46,941 nt of DNA from JBLHOS01 sp047623825 (GCA_047623825.1 JBLHOS010000013.1:1-46941); one strand, 5' to 3'; positions 34,656-44,066 are shown, numbered from the stretch's first letter. Notes: generated from the letters alone by a model not told the origin. Made by a program: numbers and translations.

Positions 34656-35686
34656 AACTGTCGCCTCGCGACGCCACGGCCTATTTTGCCAAACCTGACT
34701 CAAACGCCGCAGGTGCGTTGATCTACGGGGCTGATGCGATGCGGGTCGCCCTGAAACGTCAGGACCTGTTAAAGGCCCTGCTTGGCCCGGACGCTGACAA
34801 AGAAATGCGTCTGACCCGGATTGCCGCATCCGAATTGCGATCTGACCCTGCGCAATTGCAGGACGGCATGAAGGCGCAGGGGTTTTTCCCGGGCCCTCGC
34901 GCGGTTTTTCTAGAAGACGCCGGTGACGGCCTTAGCGCGGCTATCGGGGCCGCCTTGCAAGACTGGCAGCCGGGAGACGCACAGATCATCGTGACGGCCA
35001 AGCAGCTGCCTGCCAAATCCAGCCTGCGCAAAACCTTTGAAAGCCATTCCAAAACCTATTCAATCGGGATCTATGACGATCCGCCGACACGTGCTGAGAT
35101 TGAGGCCCAGCTTCGTGCTGTCGGTCTGTCAAACCTCAGCCACGAGGCGACAGGTGATCTGAGCACGCTTGCGCAATCGCTTGATCCCGGTGATTTTCGC
35201 CAAACGGTTGAGAAATTGGCGCTCTATAAGCTGAACGACACAACGCCCGTCACCAGTGAGGATGTCGCGGTCTGCGCGCCCACCACGATCGGGGCTGAGC
35301 TTGATGACGTGATCCATGCCGCCGCTGAGGCGCGCGTGTCCGATATCGGCCCGTTGATCCAGCGGTTGGCCGGTCAGGGCGTATTGCCTGTTGGCCTTTG
35401 TATCGCCGCCGGTCGTCATTTTCGAACACTACACGGGGCAGCGTGTGATCCCCAAGGCCCCGCTGCGGGCCTGTCGTCGATGCGCCCACCGGTTTTTGGT
35501 CCGCGCCGTGATCGTATGATCCGTCAGGCTCAAAGTTGGGGCGTCCCAAAACTTGAACAAGCGTTGGGTCTGTTGGTGGGAACTGATTTGCAATTGCGCT
35601 CAAGCACGCGGGCGCCGCAAATGGCCCTTATGGAACGCGCTCTGATCCGTTTGGCAATGATGTCACGATCTGGCACTGGGGGATGA
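34652..35686 (+). CDS. holA: DNA polymerase III subunit delta
   Basis: 344 residues, normal for HolA. The order is an N-terminal AAA-like domain with GALIYGADAMRVALKRQDLL, a middle part with DAGDGLSAAI, then a C-terminal collar domain with LQRLAGQGVLPVGLCIAAGRHFRTL. It is the wrench of the clamp loader that opens the beta clamp. The delta subunit lacks a working Walker A, as here. Translationally coupled to lptE by an ATGA overlap. The GST gene follows after 3 bases. Confidence 0.93.
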   Translation: MKLSPRDATAYFAKPDSNAAGALIYGADAMRVALKRQDLLKALLGPDADKEMRLTRIAASELRSDPAQLQDGMKAQGFFPGPRAVFLEDAGDGLSAAIGAALQDWQPGDAQIIVTAKQLPAKSSLRKTFESHSKTYSIGIYDDPPTRAEIEAQLRAVGLSNLSHEATGDLSTLAQSLDPGDFRQTVEKLALYKLNDTTPVTSEDVAVCAPTTIGAELDDVIHAAAEARVSDIGPLIQRLAGQGVLPVGLCIAAGRHFRTLHGAACDPQGPAAGLSSMRPPVFGPRRDRMIRQAQSWGVPKLEQALGLLVGTDLQLRSSTRAPQMALMERALIRLAMMSRSGTGG

Positions 35687-35689
35687 TCA

Positions 35690-36280
35690 ATGTATAAAGT
35701 TATCGGCGGCGTCAAAAGCCGAACACTGCGCGTTCTTTGGATGCTTGAAGAGCTGGGCCTAGAGTATGAGCATCTGCCAGCGGCGCCCCGCTCTGCGGAT
35801 GTGGTCGCGCTCAACCCCGCAGGCAAAGTCCCTGTTTTAATCGTCGATGGCGCCCCGATCACTGATTCAGTGGCGATCATGACCTATCTGGCCGACAAAC
35901 ACAGCGATCTGACCTATCCCGCCGGCACACATGAGCGGGCGCGTCAGGACAGCCTGACCCAATTCATCAACGAAGAGTTTGACGGTCTGCTTTGGATGGC
36001 GTCACGTCATTCGTTTATTTTGCCCGAAGAAATGCGGATACCTGCCATCAAGGACAGCCTGCGGTGGGAATTTGAGCGTAGCCAAACAGCGTTGCTGCCG
36101 CGCATGGCCGAAGATGGTCCATTTCTGATGGGTAAAAAGATGACCATCCCAGACATGCTATTGGCCCATTGTGGTGGCTGGGCGATTACCGCGAAATTCC
36201 CGATTTCCGAACCTCGGATCCGTGATTTCATCGCAATGATGCGTGACCGCCCTGCGTTTGCCCGCGCGATGGACCATTAG
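35690..36280 (+). CDS. glutathione S-transferase family protein
   Basis: 196 residues. The N-terminal thioredoxin-like domain has SRTLRVLWMLEELGLEYE, NPAGKVPVLIVDG and the glutathione-binding DSVAIMTYLA. The helical C-terminal domain holds GPFLMGKKMTIPDMLLAHC, with the conserved N-capping Asp. The substrate is unknown. The SRT segment probably supplies the catalytic Ser. It follows holA after 3 bases, so it is likely read through from leuS. The stop shares TTAG (36277-36280) with the convergent flavoprotein gene. Confidence 0.92.
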   Translation: MYKVIGGVKSRTLRVLWMLEELGLEYEHLPAAPRSADVVALNPAGKVPVLIVDGAPITDSVAIMTYLADKHSDLTYPAGTHERARQDSLTQFINEEFDGLLWMASRHSFILPEEMRIPAIKDSLRWEFERSQTALLPRMAEDGPFLMGKKMTIPDMLLAHCGGWAITAKFPISEPRIRDFIAMMRDRPAFARAMDH

Positions 36281-37440
36281 GCGGCCCATTCGGCGGCATG
36301 ACGCCCGGCCCATAGACCAGTGGCAAAACACGCTGTCAGCAAATAGCCACCGGTTGGAGCCTCCCAATCGAGCATCTCACCAGCACAAAAGACCCCCGGA
36401 CGTGCGGTCAGCATCAGGCCATCATTCATCGCTGCCTGGGTCACGCCGCCAGCTGTCGAAATCGCCTCATCGATTGGCCGCGGTCCGGCATGATGAACTT
36501 CCAGTGCCTTCAGGGTCTGCGCCAAGGCCGGTCCCTGCGGCAAGGGGCGCGCAAATTCATTGACCAACGCCATTCGTGCACCGTCCAATCGCAGCGTCTT
36601 GCGCAAGTATGAACTGATGCTGAGCTTGCCTCGTGGGCGCGCTAACCGCTCAGTCACCTGCTCCAGTGTCAGATCCGGCAACAGATCCAGCGTCAGGGCC
36701 GCGCCTTCACGCATCGCGCGTGACACCGCATAAATCCCACCGCCCTCTAGGCCACGCTTTGAAATCACAAACTCACCCCGGTGAACCTGATCTGCGACAT
36801 GCAGCGCACAGCCTTTGACTGGCGCGCCAAAGAACGGCGTCATATGGGCGCTCCAATTCATCTGAAATCCCATATTGGCAGGTTTGAACGGGGCCAATTC
36901 AACGCCCTGTTCCAGCAACCAAGGCGCCCAAGCGGCATCTGATCCCAGCCGTGCCCAGCTGGCGCCGCCAAGCGCCAATACCGTCACGCGTGGTGTCTCG
37001 GTTACGCGTCCATCGGGCGTGTCAAACGCCAGCGCCTCATTTTCCCAACCGGCCCAACGCCAACCCGTTCGGAGTTCCAGATCAAGGCTTTGCACCCAGG
37101 CCCGTAACAGTGGTGATGCTTTCATAGCTTTGGGAAAAATCTGGCCCGTAGAGCCAGAGAATACATCCTGCCCCAATCCCTGCGCCCAGTCTTTGACCGC
37201 CCTTGGATCGAACTCGGCAATCATCGGGGCAAGCCAAGGAGCCGCCTGTCCGTACGCCGCTATAAACTGCTCAATTGGTTCGTCTTTGGTCAGGTTCAGC
37301 CCGGACTTTCCCGCCATCAGAAACTTACGCCCGATGGAGGGTTTCGCCTCAACCAATGTAACCTTTCGCCCAGCCGCCAACAACGCCTGTGCTGCCATAA
37401 GTCCAGCCGGTCCAGCCCCAATAACCAATGCGTCGGTCAT
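36277..37440 (-). CDS. BaiN/HI0933-like NAD(P)/FAD-dependent flavoprotein
   Basis: 387 residues. The FAD Rossmann motif is ALVIGAGPAGLMAAQALL, followed by GRKFLMAGKSGLNLT, typical of the HI0933/BaiN group. VLALGGASWARLGS and a C-terminal GVFCAGEMLDWEAPTGGYLL block complete the pattern. Physiological substrates are mostly unknown; one gut homologue acts on bile-acid intermediates, which says little here. The ATG overlaps the stop of the mechanosensitive channel gene (ATGA). Confidence 0.9.
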   Translation of the reverse strand: MTDALVIGAGPAGLMAAQALLAAGRKVTLVEAKPSIGRKFLMAGKSGLNLTKDEPIEQFIAAYGQAAPWLAPMIAEFDPRAVKDWAQGLGQDVFSGSTGQIFPKAMKASPLLRAWVQSLDLELRTGWRWAGWENEALAFDTPDGRVTETPRVTVLALGGASWARLGSDAAWAPWLLEQGVELAPFKPANMGFQMNWSAHMTPFFGAPVKGCALHVADQVHRGEFVISKRGLEGGGIYAVSRAMREGAALTLDLLPDLTLEQVTERLARPRGKLSISSYLRKTLRLDGARMALVNEFARPLPQGPALAQTLKALEVHHAGPRPIDEAISTAGGVTQAAMNDGLMLTARPGVFCAGEMLDWEAPTGGYLLTACFATGLWAGRHAAEWAA

Positions 37441-38765
37441 TGTGCGAAAACTGAAACGCCAGCCACCCCTTTGATCTCAACAACGCGGTGCAGATAAGGA
37501 ATATCAATGTCGCGAACTTTCAGGGCGTTCCAGATCAGAAACAGCGCATTAGACGTATATTTACGGTCGCCGTCATTCAGGCCGTTGGCACAGAACTCAA
37601 CATAGAAATCGACGCCACTATCGCCAACCCCCTGTAATTCGCAATCAGGTGGATAGGGCAATTTCAAGATCTCCGGATGGGTCGTAACAACGGCCTCAAT
37701 AATATCAGGCACTTTATTAATATTGGTATCATCGCTGACGGAAAACGGCGCTTCATAACGGTTTGCGCTGCAATTATCCGAATAATTGATGACCCGCGTC
37801 GTGATGAAATCCTCATTCGGAACAACGACCCAGCGCCCGTCGAACGTCTCAAGAATTGCAGCCCGAGAGGTCATTTTGACAATCTTACCCTTCTCACCAC
37901 CATCCAGCTCAATATAGTCGCCAACGGTGGCCTGCCCCTCGATCAACAAGATCACGCCCGAGAAAAAATTGCATGCGATCTTCTGCAGGCCAAAGCCAAG
38001 CCCGACACCGATCGCACCGCCCAAGACGCCCAAGGATATCAACGAAATTCCCATGATGTTCATCAGCATTAGGAAGGCGACACCAAAGATGATGATCTCA
38101 ACGGTCTTCATCGCCAATTCGCGGGTCGACGGACGCATCTCTTCTTGGCGACCAACATAGTCCGCGCTTTGCCGATTAGACCAACTGCCCAGCCAAAACA
38201 ACAAACTACCCGCGATCAGGCCGCGCACCAGCGCCGTGGCCAAGACTGAGATATTGCCGAGACTGACCTGAAATGCCGTCAACTGGGCGGTGACATCATC
38301 CAGAATGCCCAATGCATAAAGTGCCGTCACAGGGATTAGGACGTATTTGCCCAGCAGTTTCAGGAACCCGTCTTGTATAATCTGCCCAACCAGTATGCGC
38401 GCCACCAGAAACAAGAAGACCCGTTTGCCAAAGGCAATGACCGCACCGCTATCAAGCAAGGACCGGACTATTTCCTCACCGATGGCCGTCAGCGCATAGG
38501 CTAGAACCGGCAGCAAAAGGGGCAGGAACCCACAGGCAAATCGGCGTAATTGCGACAACAGGGACTGGCCGTCATCCGCCCGGATTTGCCATTTAGTCAG
38601 GAGTGGCACCAGTCGACGCGTCACCAGCAGGGCCAAAACAAACGCGGCAACCAACAGCGCGAATTGCGACCATGCAGCGGGGCTGATCAGCCAATTAAAA
38701 GCTAAATCAAGCGCCTGCTCACCATAGGCTTGCGCCTGCAAGAGTATCTCTGGCTGGTTTTCCAT
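37437..38765 (-). CDS. MscS-family mechanosensitive ion channel
   Basis: 442 residues. Several N-terminal membrane helices (from about 30 to 215) precede the MscS core. The pore-lining helix is Gly/Ala rich (SLGVLGGAIGVGLGFGLQKIACNFFSGVILL). The beta domain has VGDYIELDGGEKGKIVKMTSRAAILET, DGRWVVVPNEDFIT and a cytoplasmic vestibule. Such channels release solutes on hypo-osmotic shock. A GAGG site precedes the ATG. It follows the crotonase-like gene by 97 bases on the same strand. Envelope stress relief fits a marine cell. Confidence 0.93.
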   Translation of the reverse strand: MENQPEILLQAQAYGEQALDLAFNWLISPAAWSQFALLVAAFVLALLVTRRLVPLLTKWQIRADDGQSLLSQLRRFACGFLPLLLPVLAYALTAIGEEIVRSLLDSGAVIAFGKRVFLFLVARILVGQIIQDGFLKLLGKYVLIPVTALYALGILDDVTAQLTAFQVSLGNISVLATALVRGLIAGSLLFWLGSWSNRQSADYVGRQEEMRPSTRELAMKTVEIIIFGVAFLMLMNIMGISLISLGVLGGAIGVGLGFGLQKIACNFFSGVILLIEGQATVGDYIELDGGEKGKIVKMTSRAAILETFDGRWVVVPNEDFITTRVINYSDNCSANRYEAPFSVSDDTNINKVPDIIEAVVTTHPEILKLPYPPDCELQGVGDSGVDFYVEFCANGLNDGDRKYTSNALFLIWNALKVRDIDIPYLHRVVEIKGVAGVSVFAQ

Positions 38766-38862
38766 CTCTGGCCTCGTGTCGCTGGGCGGTCTGGGTCACC
38801 CTAATGACCGCGACCGCGTTCTGAGACAAGCCCATGCGCACAATCATGCCAAGCGACTTGCC

Positions 38863-39483
38863 CTAGGGACACATCGCCTTGATCGCGCGCTGTACCTTTG
38901 GGTCGCCCGTAACAGCCGCCTGCGCCATTTCCTCGGCAAGCCCCATCAACTTATCCATAGGGGTGATACGGTCGATCAGACCGAAGGCCTGCGCCTCATC
39001 TGCGGTGATCCGACCGCCCGCCAGCAAAATCATCTTAGTTCTCGCAGGTCCGATCAGTGCAGCCATACGCTGGGGATCAGATGGCTGCGGCAAGAACCCC
39101 AACCGCGCAACCGGATAAAAGAAATCTGCCTCGGGCACCGCCAATCGCAGATCGCACGCCAGCGCCATTCCCATGGCACCACCTGCAAGCGTCCCGTTCA
39201 GGGCCGCGATGCTCAGGAACGGTAGCTCGGCAATCACAGCCGACAGTTCTTCCCAGAGCGGTGAGGTTGCGAGACCTGCGCGCGCCTCCTCCAGATCTGC
39301 GCCAGCACTGAACACTCTGTCACCAGTTCCTGTCAGGATCAGTGCCCCAGCTGCGGGGGCGGTATGGGCCTGTCCAACCAGCTTGATCAATTGGCCCAAC
39401 ATCTCAGCCGTCAGCGAATTGGCCTTGGCTGGTCGGTTCACGCGGATAGTCCAAAGACGGCCACTGATGGTATGCTCGATCAT
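38863..39483 (-). CDS. crotonase-fold protein (enoyl-CoA hydratase-like) lacking catalytic glutamates
   Basis: 206 residues, shorter than the usual 255-265. The crotonase core is clear: FSAGADLEEA (first oxyanion loop) and ALNGTLAGGAMGMALACDLRLA (second oxyanion loop). The hydratase Glu144 position (GGGCELAM in the rat enzyme) is Gly in GGAMGMAL, and the Glu164 position (PE in GQPE) is Val in FYPVARLG. It therefore should bind acyl-CoA but not hydrate it by the known mechanism. It may be an isomerase, a thioesterase or a non-enzyme. The ATG overlaps the SDR stop, so the two are coupled. Confidence 0.85.
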   Translation of the reverse strand: MIEHTISGRLWTIRVNRPAKANSLTAEMLGQLIKLVGQAHTAPAAGALILTGTGDRVFSAGADLEEARAGLATSPLWEELSAVIAELPFLSIAALNGTLAGGAMGMALACDLRLAVPEADFFYPVARLGFLPQPSDPQRMAALIGPARTKMILLAGGRITADEAQAFGLIDRITPMDKLMGLAEEMAQAAVTGDPKVQRAIKAMCP

Positions 39484-40235
39484 GCGGGCAGGCCGATCCG
39501 GTGGCGAATTACATCATCGCGTAGCGAAATCTCTGTCCCAATTAAATCATCAGCCTCTGGGCCAGACATCCAGACCAGCGCCTGTGCAGGCCAATCGGCA
39601 GGAATATGTGCTGACCAATCCATTTGGCTGACTGGGTTCATTCCACTTTGCTTAATCTCTTCCTGCATCTTGGTGGCGACGGTTCCGGGCGACAGGCCAA
39701 TGGCGCGGATACCATGCGCTCGTCCCTCTTTGTCTGCACACATTGTCAGCATCGCCGCCCCAGCCTTAGAGGCGCAATACTGACTCCACCCCTCCAATGC
39801 GTTATGTGCGGCGCCCGAACTGATCGTAAGGATACTGCCACCACCTTGTGCAATCATCACCGGCATCGCTGCACGCATTCCGTAAAAGACACCCTTGAGA
39901 TTGATGTCGATAACATGACCCCAAGCCTCTGGATCGGCTTCTGCCAAGTGGGCAATAGGCTCTATCGCGCCAGCATTATTAACCAGAATGTCCAGACGAC
40001 CAAAGGTCTGGACGCACGCATCAACGGCAGCGGCCACTTCCAAGTACCGGCTGACATCGCAGGGGATCGCCAACGCGTCCTGTCCCAGCTCCGTCGCAAG
40101 ATCACTCAGATCATCAAGGGACCGGGCCAAAAGACAGACCTTGGCCCCTGCTGCAACATAGGCGCGGGCGGCGGCGGCCCCGATGCCTCGGCTGGCACCC
40201 GTGATCATTACTACTTTTCCGCTCAAATCGGTCAT
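39480..40235 (-). CDS. short-chain dehydrogenase/reductase
   Basis: 251 residues from ATG 40235, which has AAAGGA six bases upstream; an ATG at 40241 touches that site. Classical SDR motifs are TGASRGIGAAAA (NAD(P) binding), DILVNNAGAI, catalytic Ser in ISSGAAH, and YCASK with the Tyr-Lys pair. The cofactor is perhaps NADP, given Arg after TGAS. The substrate is unknown. The coupled crotonase-like gene downstream suggests an acyl-CoA or ketone-type substrate, which is inference. Confidence 0.92.
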   Translation of the reverse strand: MTDLSGKVVMITGASRGIGAAAARAYVAAGAKVCLLARSLDDLSDLATELGQDALAIPCDVSRYLEVAAAVDACVQTFGRLDILVNNAGAIEPIAHLAEADPEAWGHVIDINLKGVFYGMRAAMPVMIAQGGGSILTISSGAAHNALEGWSQYCASKAGAAMLTMCADKEGRAHGIRAIGLSPGTVATKMQEEIKQSGMNPVSQMDWSAHIPADWPAQALVWMSGPEADDLIGTEISLRDDVIRHRIGLPA

Positions 40236-40342
40236 ACTCATTCCTTTCAATTCAAATGTCATGCCGTCTGGGACGTCAGGCCTTGACGCATCTAGGCTCG
40301 CGGCGGAACATCACCGCATCAATTCACCCCCGGAGGGTCCTC

Positions 40343-41827
40343 ATGTCAAAGTCGAATTTTCTTTTCTACAGTATTTCAACTGCCGCCTTTTTCGCCGCTA
40401 CACCGCTGTTGGCGCAAGTCAGCGCATCCGATATCTGGGCTGAATGGCAGGCGCAGTCCGCATTGACGGGTAACCAACTGACCGCACAAACTGTGACCGA
40501 GGCTGCCGATCAACTGATCTTGGACGATGTGCGCTCGATCGCAAATCAAGACGGTGCTGAAGGTTTGTTTGAGATCCCCCAGATCGTGATGACCGAATTG
40601 CCAGACGGCACCGTCAGCATCGAGATATCGGAAACGATGACAATTTCATCGCGCTTTGATGATGAAATGGGGAAATCGTCTTTCTCGCTCAGTCTGACCC
40701 ACGAAAATCTGGTAGTGGCAGTTTCTGGTCCAGTCGAAGATCGGACCTATGTCTATGCGGCCGACGTCTTGCGCCTGTCGGATCTGGAGGTGATCGATTT
40801 TGTAGGTGACATCATGGAGGCGTCAGGATCAGCCGTGATGACCGATCTGGCAGGAACAACGCGTGTTCTTGGCGGGAATTTTGCCACCAGTGACACAACA
40901 GGGTCCATCCTAATTAATGTGACTGCCGAGGCGCCGGACCTACAAGAAGGCAGCTTTAAGTTGTCGATGTCGGTCGCAGACCTGGTGTCCAGTTCTTATG
41001 GATCTTACGCAGATATGGCGATGCTAAGCAGTGCGCTCGGCACGATGCCAGAGGATTTGTCCTTTGGTATGGACCTCGACTATGGCATCGGGCGCTTTGA
41101 CATCGCGTTTGAGGATGACTCCGACGGCTTTTCGACCACCGCGTCAACGATGGGCGGCGGCTTCGATCTGAGCCTCTCAGATGAAGATGGCCTTAGCTTT
41201 AGCGCCTATGGGACCGAGACCCGTTTCGATTTGAATGCGCAAGATCTGCCGGTCCCCATCAGCTATGCAACCGGCAGCACGCGCTGGGAACTGGAGTTGC
41301 CGATCTCAGCAACGTCAGAACCCGGTGACTTGGCGCTTGTGCTTGATGTGCAGGATCTGACGATGGGCGCAGAAATCTGGTCGATGTTTGACGCAAGCCA
41401 AGCCCTGCCGCGCGATCCGATCTCGTTCACTCTGGATCTTTCGGGTCAGGCGATGCTGTTTGCAGATCTCATCAGCCTTGATTTTGAGAATTTGGATGCC
41501 CCTCCGGGTGAATTGCGGGCTCTGACGCTGAACAACCTGAATGTCATGGGTTTGGGCGCGCAACTGACCGGCACAGGCGACGTGACATTCGCACCGGGCC
41601 AGACCATTCCGGAACCCGTTGGTCAGGTGAATCTGCAATTGATCGGGCTGAATTCACTTTTGTCGAACCTGACGATTGCAGGCCTGCTGCCGATGCAACA
41701 GGTTGCAATGATACAAGCCATGTCACAGATGTTTGCGGTTCCATCGCCCGACGAGGACACACTTACAACGGTGATTGACCTACAACCGGGTGGCGCGATC
41801 ACGGCCAATGGCATTCCTCTGCGCTAA
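40343..41827 (+). CDS. DUF2125 family exported protein
   Basis: 494 residues from ATG 40343 with GGAGG at 40332-40336; earlier in-frame codons lack a site. A signal peptide (NFLFYSISTAAFFAATPLLA) ends in an AQV cleavage-type junction, so the protein is periplasmic or outer-membrane associated. The mature part has many short alternating hydrophobic/polar strands rich in Ser, Thr, Asp and Leu, as expected of an elongated beta protein. It matches DUF2125 proteins of Rhodobacteraceae by style; the function is unknown. It is upstream of pmbA but has its own leader of about 100 bases. Confidence 0.78.
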   Translation: MSKSNFLFYSISTAAFFAATPLLAQVSASDIWAEWQAQSALTGNQLTAQTVTEAADQLILDDVRSIANQDGAEGLFEIPQIVMTELPDGTVSIEISETMTISSRFDDEMGKSSFSLSLTHENLVVAVSGPVEDRTYVYAADVLRLSDLEVIDFVGDIMEASGSAVMTDLAGTTRVLGGNFATSDTTGSILINVTAEAPDLQEGSFKLSMSVADLVSSSYGSYADMAMLSSALGTMPEDLSFGMDLDYGIGRFDIAFEDDSDGFSTTASTMGGGFDLSLSDEDGLSFSAYGTETRFDLNAQDLPVPISYATGSTRWELELPISATSEPGDLALVLDVQDLTMGAEIWSMFDASQALPRDPISFTLDLSGQAMLFADLISLDFENLDAPPGELRALTLNNLNVMGLGAQLTGTGDVTFAPGQTIPEPVGQVNLQLIGLNSLLSNLTIAGLLPMQQVAMIQAMSQMFAVPSPDEDTLTTVIDLQPGGAITANGIPLR

Positions 41828-41941
41828 ACGAATATAGCACCGCGACCGCTGCCGCCGCGCACCATGGGTGTCGCGGCGGTTGCTCTTTGGGGGGTGGCGG
41901 ACTACCTCCCACAATATGACTTTAGATCCAGGATCGCTTTG

Positions 41942-43288
41942 ATGACTCAATCTCTTGCCGACTTGACCCACGCCATGCTTGCCGCTGCAACAGCAGCGGG
42001 CGCAGATGCTGCCGACGCTGTTGCGGTCAATGGCACGTCCGTCTCTATCGACGTTCTGAACGGTAAGTTGGAGCATGCAGAACGATCCGAAGGTATCGAT
42101 ATCGGGCTGCGGGTTCTAATGGGCAAAAGGCAGGCGATCGTTTCATCCTCTGACATCAATCCCGCAACCTTAGCGGAAATGGCTGCGCGTGCTGTCGCGA
42201 TGGCCAAAGAGGCCCCCGAAGATTCTACTACCGGTCTGGCCGATTCAGATGATCTGGCCACCCATTGGGATATCGAGAGCCTCGATCTGATCGATCCCAC
42301 ACCCGAACCAGCCGCCGCCGCACTAGAGGATGCCGCCCGCCGCGCCGAGGCTGCGGCCCTTGCCGTCAGGGGTGTCTCACAGGTTCAATCGGCCAGTGCA
42401 GGATATGGCCAACGCCAAGTCTATTTGGCCGCGTCCAACGGATTTGCCGGTGGCTATGGCCGCACCGATCACATGCTGTCTTGCGTGGCGATCACCGGTG
42501 AGGGCAGCCAAATGGAGCGGGACTATTACGGCGATATGCGTATCCACGCCGAGGATCTATTCAGCGCTGAGGAAATTGGTCGCTTGGCAGGTGAACGCAC
42601 CATAGAGCGGGCTGGCGCACGTAAACCCCCAACTGGTTCTTACCCAGTGCTTTATGATGAACGGATCGCCTCGTCGTTGATCGGGCACCTGCTGCAGGCC
42701 AGCAACGGATCGGCGATTGCGCGCGGCGCATCATGGTTGCGTGACGCCTTGGGAACTGAGGTTTTACCAACATCCCTTAGCCTTTTAGAAGATCCGCATC
42801 GTGCCAGAACACGCGGCTCACGCCTGTTCGACAGCGAAGGATTACCCACCCAAAAACGGACCATTATCGCGGATGGTATGCTGACCGGTTGGACCCTCGA
42901 TCTGGCGACGGCTCGCAAACTAGGCCTTAAATCGACAGGCAGCGCGTCTCGCGGGACGTCCTCTGGACCTTCACCGTCAATCTCAAATGTCGCGCTGACC
43001 CAAGGACAGGCGACGCGCGCAGATCTGATCGCAGAAATGGGCACCGGGCTGTTGATTACCTCGATGATCGGCGCCTCTATTAACCCTACGACAGGGGATT
43101 ATTCGCGCGGCGCATCTGGGTTTTGGATTGAAAATGGCGAAATTACCTATCCAGTCAACGAATGCACTGTGGCTGGAAACTTGCGGGACATGCTCAAAAC
43201 GCTGGTCCCCGCCAACGACGCGCGGACGCATCTGAACATCGTCGTACCCTCGTTACTGGTAGAGGGCCTCACCATTGCCGGAGAGTGA
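41942..43288 (+). CDS. pmbA: TldE/PmbA-family metallopeptidase subunit
   Basis: 448 residues from ATG 41942 with AGGA upstream. The TldD/TldE fold shows SEGIDIGLRVLMGKRQAIVSSSDIN near the N-terminus, then GSYPVLYDERIASSLIGHLL, and the C-terminal GASINPTTGDYSRGASGFWIENGEI. It has no HExxxH motif, so it is TldE (PmbA) rather than TldD. The TldD/TldE complex cleaves modified peptides such as microcin precursors and labile antitoxins. tldD is not in the window. cysQ overlaps its end by 14 bases. Confidence 0.93.
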   Translation: MTQSLADLTHAMLAAATAAGADAADAVAVNGTSVSIDVLNGKLEHAERSEGIDIGLRVLMGKRQAIVSSSDINPATLAEMAARAVAMAKEAPEDSTTGLADSDDLATHWDIESLDLIDPTPEPAAAALEDAARRAEAAALAVRGVSQVQSASAGYGQRQVYLAASNGFAGGYGRTDHMLSCVAITGEGSQMERDYYGDMRIHAEDLFSAEEIGRLAGERTIERAGARKPPTGSYPVLYDERIASSLIGHLLQASNGSAIARGASWLRDALGTEVLPTSLSLLEDPHRARTRGSRLFDSEGLPTQKRTIIADGMLTGWTLDLATARKLGLKSTGSASRGTSSGPSPSISNVALTQGQATRADLIAEMGTGLLITSMIGASINPTTGDYSRGASGFWIENGEITYPVNECTVAGNLRDMLKTLVPANDARTHLNIVVPSLLVEGLTIAGE

Positions 43289-44066
43289 TCTAGCCCTTCT
43301 GACCCAAGCAGCACTTGCCGCTGGTGAAATTGCGCAAAAATACTGGCAGAAATCGCCTGAGATCTGGGAAAAATCCGATGACGCCGGCCCAGTGACCGAG
43401 GCAGATCTGGCCGTGAACCGGATGCTATTAGCCGACCTGATCGGGGCACGCCCTGACTATGGTTGGCTGTCAGAGGAAAGCGATGATAACGCAGAGCGAT
43501 TGACTGCAACCCGCCTTTTTGTCGTCGACCCAATTGACGGCACCCGCGCCTTTATCGAGGGGGCCCGCGGTTTCGCCCATGCGCTGGCCGTCGTTGAACA
43601 AGGCGTTGTAACGGCTGGCGTTGTCTATTTGCCGATGCTGGACAAGCTTTATACCGCAACCTTGGGCGGAGGAGCCAAGCTGAACGGCGTGTCGATCGTG
43701 GCCAGCAATCCCGTGACCGAAGATGTCGCCTCCCTGCTTAGCGCGCGACCAAATCTTGAACCACAGCATTGGCCGGGTGGTGTTCCACCGGTTGATCGAC
43801 AGTTCCAGTCCTCACTTGCATACCGTCTGGCCCTTGTCGGCGAAGGCAGCTTTGACGCCATGCTGACCCTGCGCGACAGTTGGGAATGGGACATTGCGGC
43901 CGGGGCCCTGATCGCAACTGAGGCCGGGGCTCGCGTTACCGATCGCCGCGATCAGCCGCTGAAATTCAACAACCCGCTGCCAAAGGTTCCGGGCGTTCTG
44001 GCCAGCGGCCCGCATCTGCATGCCCAATTGATGTCACGGCTCACAGGCCCCGCGTCCGCTGCTTGA
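43275..44066 (+). CDS. cysQ: inositol monophosphatase-fold phosphatase, probable CysQ
   Basis: 263 residues starting with TTG 43275, inside the last codons of pmbA; GAGGG lies upstream and no other start in the frame is better. The metal site is DPIDGTRAFIEG and WEWDIAAGALIATEAGARVTD (WDxAAG), with SEES supplying the second metal-site Glu. CysQ removes the 3'-phosphate from PAP made in sulfate assimilation. An inositol-phosphatase or other sugar-phosphatase role cannot be excluded. The order pmbA-cysQ-DUF4170-kdtA is conserved in Rhodobacteraceae as I recall. Confidence 0.87.
   Translation: MPESDLALLTQAALAAGEIAQKYWQKSPEIWEKSDDAGPVTEADLAVNRMLLADLIGARPDYGWLSEESDDNAERLTATRLFVVDPIDGTRAFIEGARGFAHALAVVEQGVVTAGVVYLPMLDKLYTATLGGGAKLNGVSIVASNPVTEDVASLLSARPNLEPQHWPGGVPPVDRQFQSSLAYRLALVGEGSFDAMLTLRDSWEWDIAAGALIATEAGARVTDRRDQPLKFNNPLPKVPGVLASGPHLHAQLMSRLTGPASAA

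Noticed and set aside
39624..40286. 220-residue plus-strand frame opposite the SDR gene
   Set aside because: It is rich in Arg, His, Gln and Cys with no family motif, and sits opposite a clear SDR with all catalytic residues.
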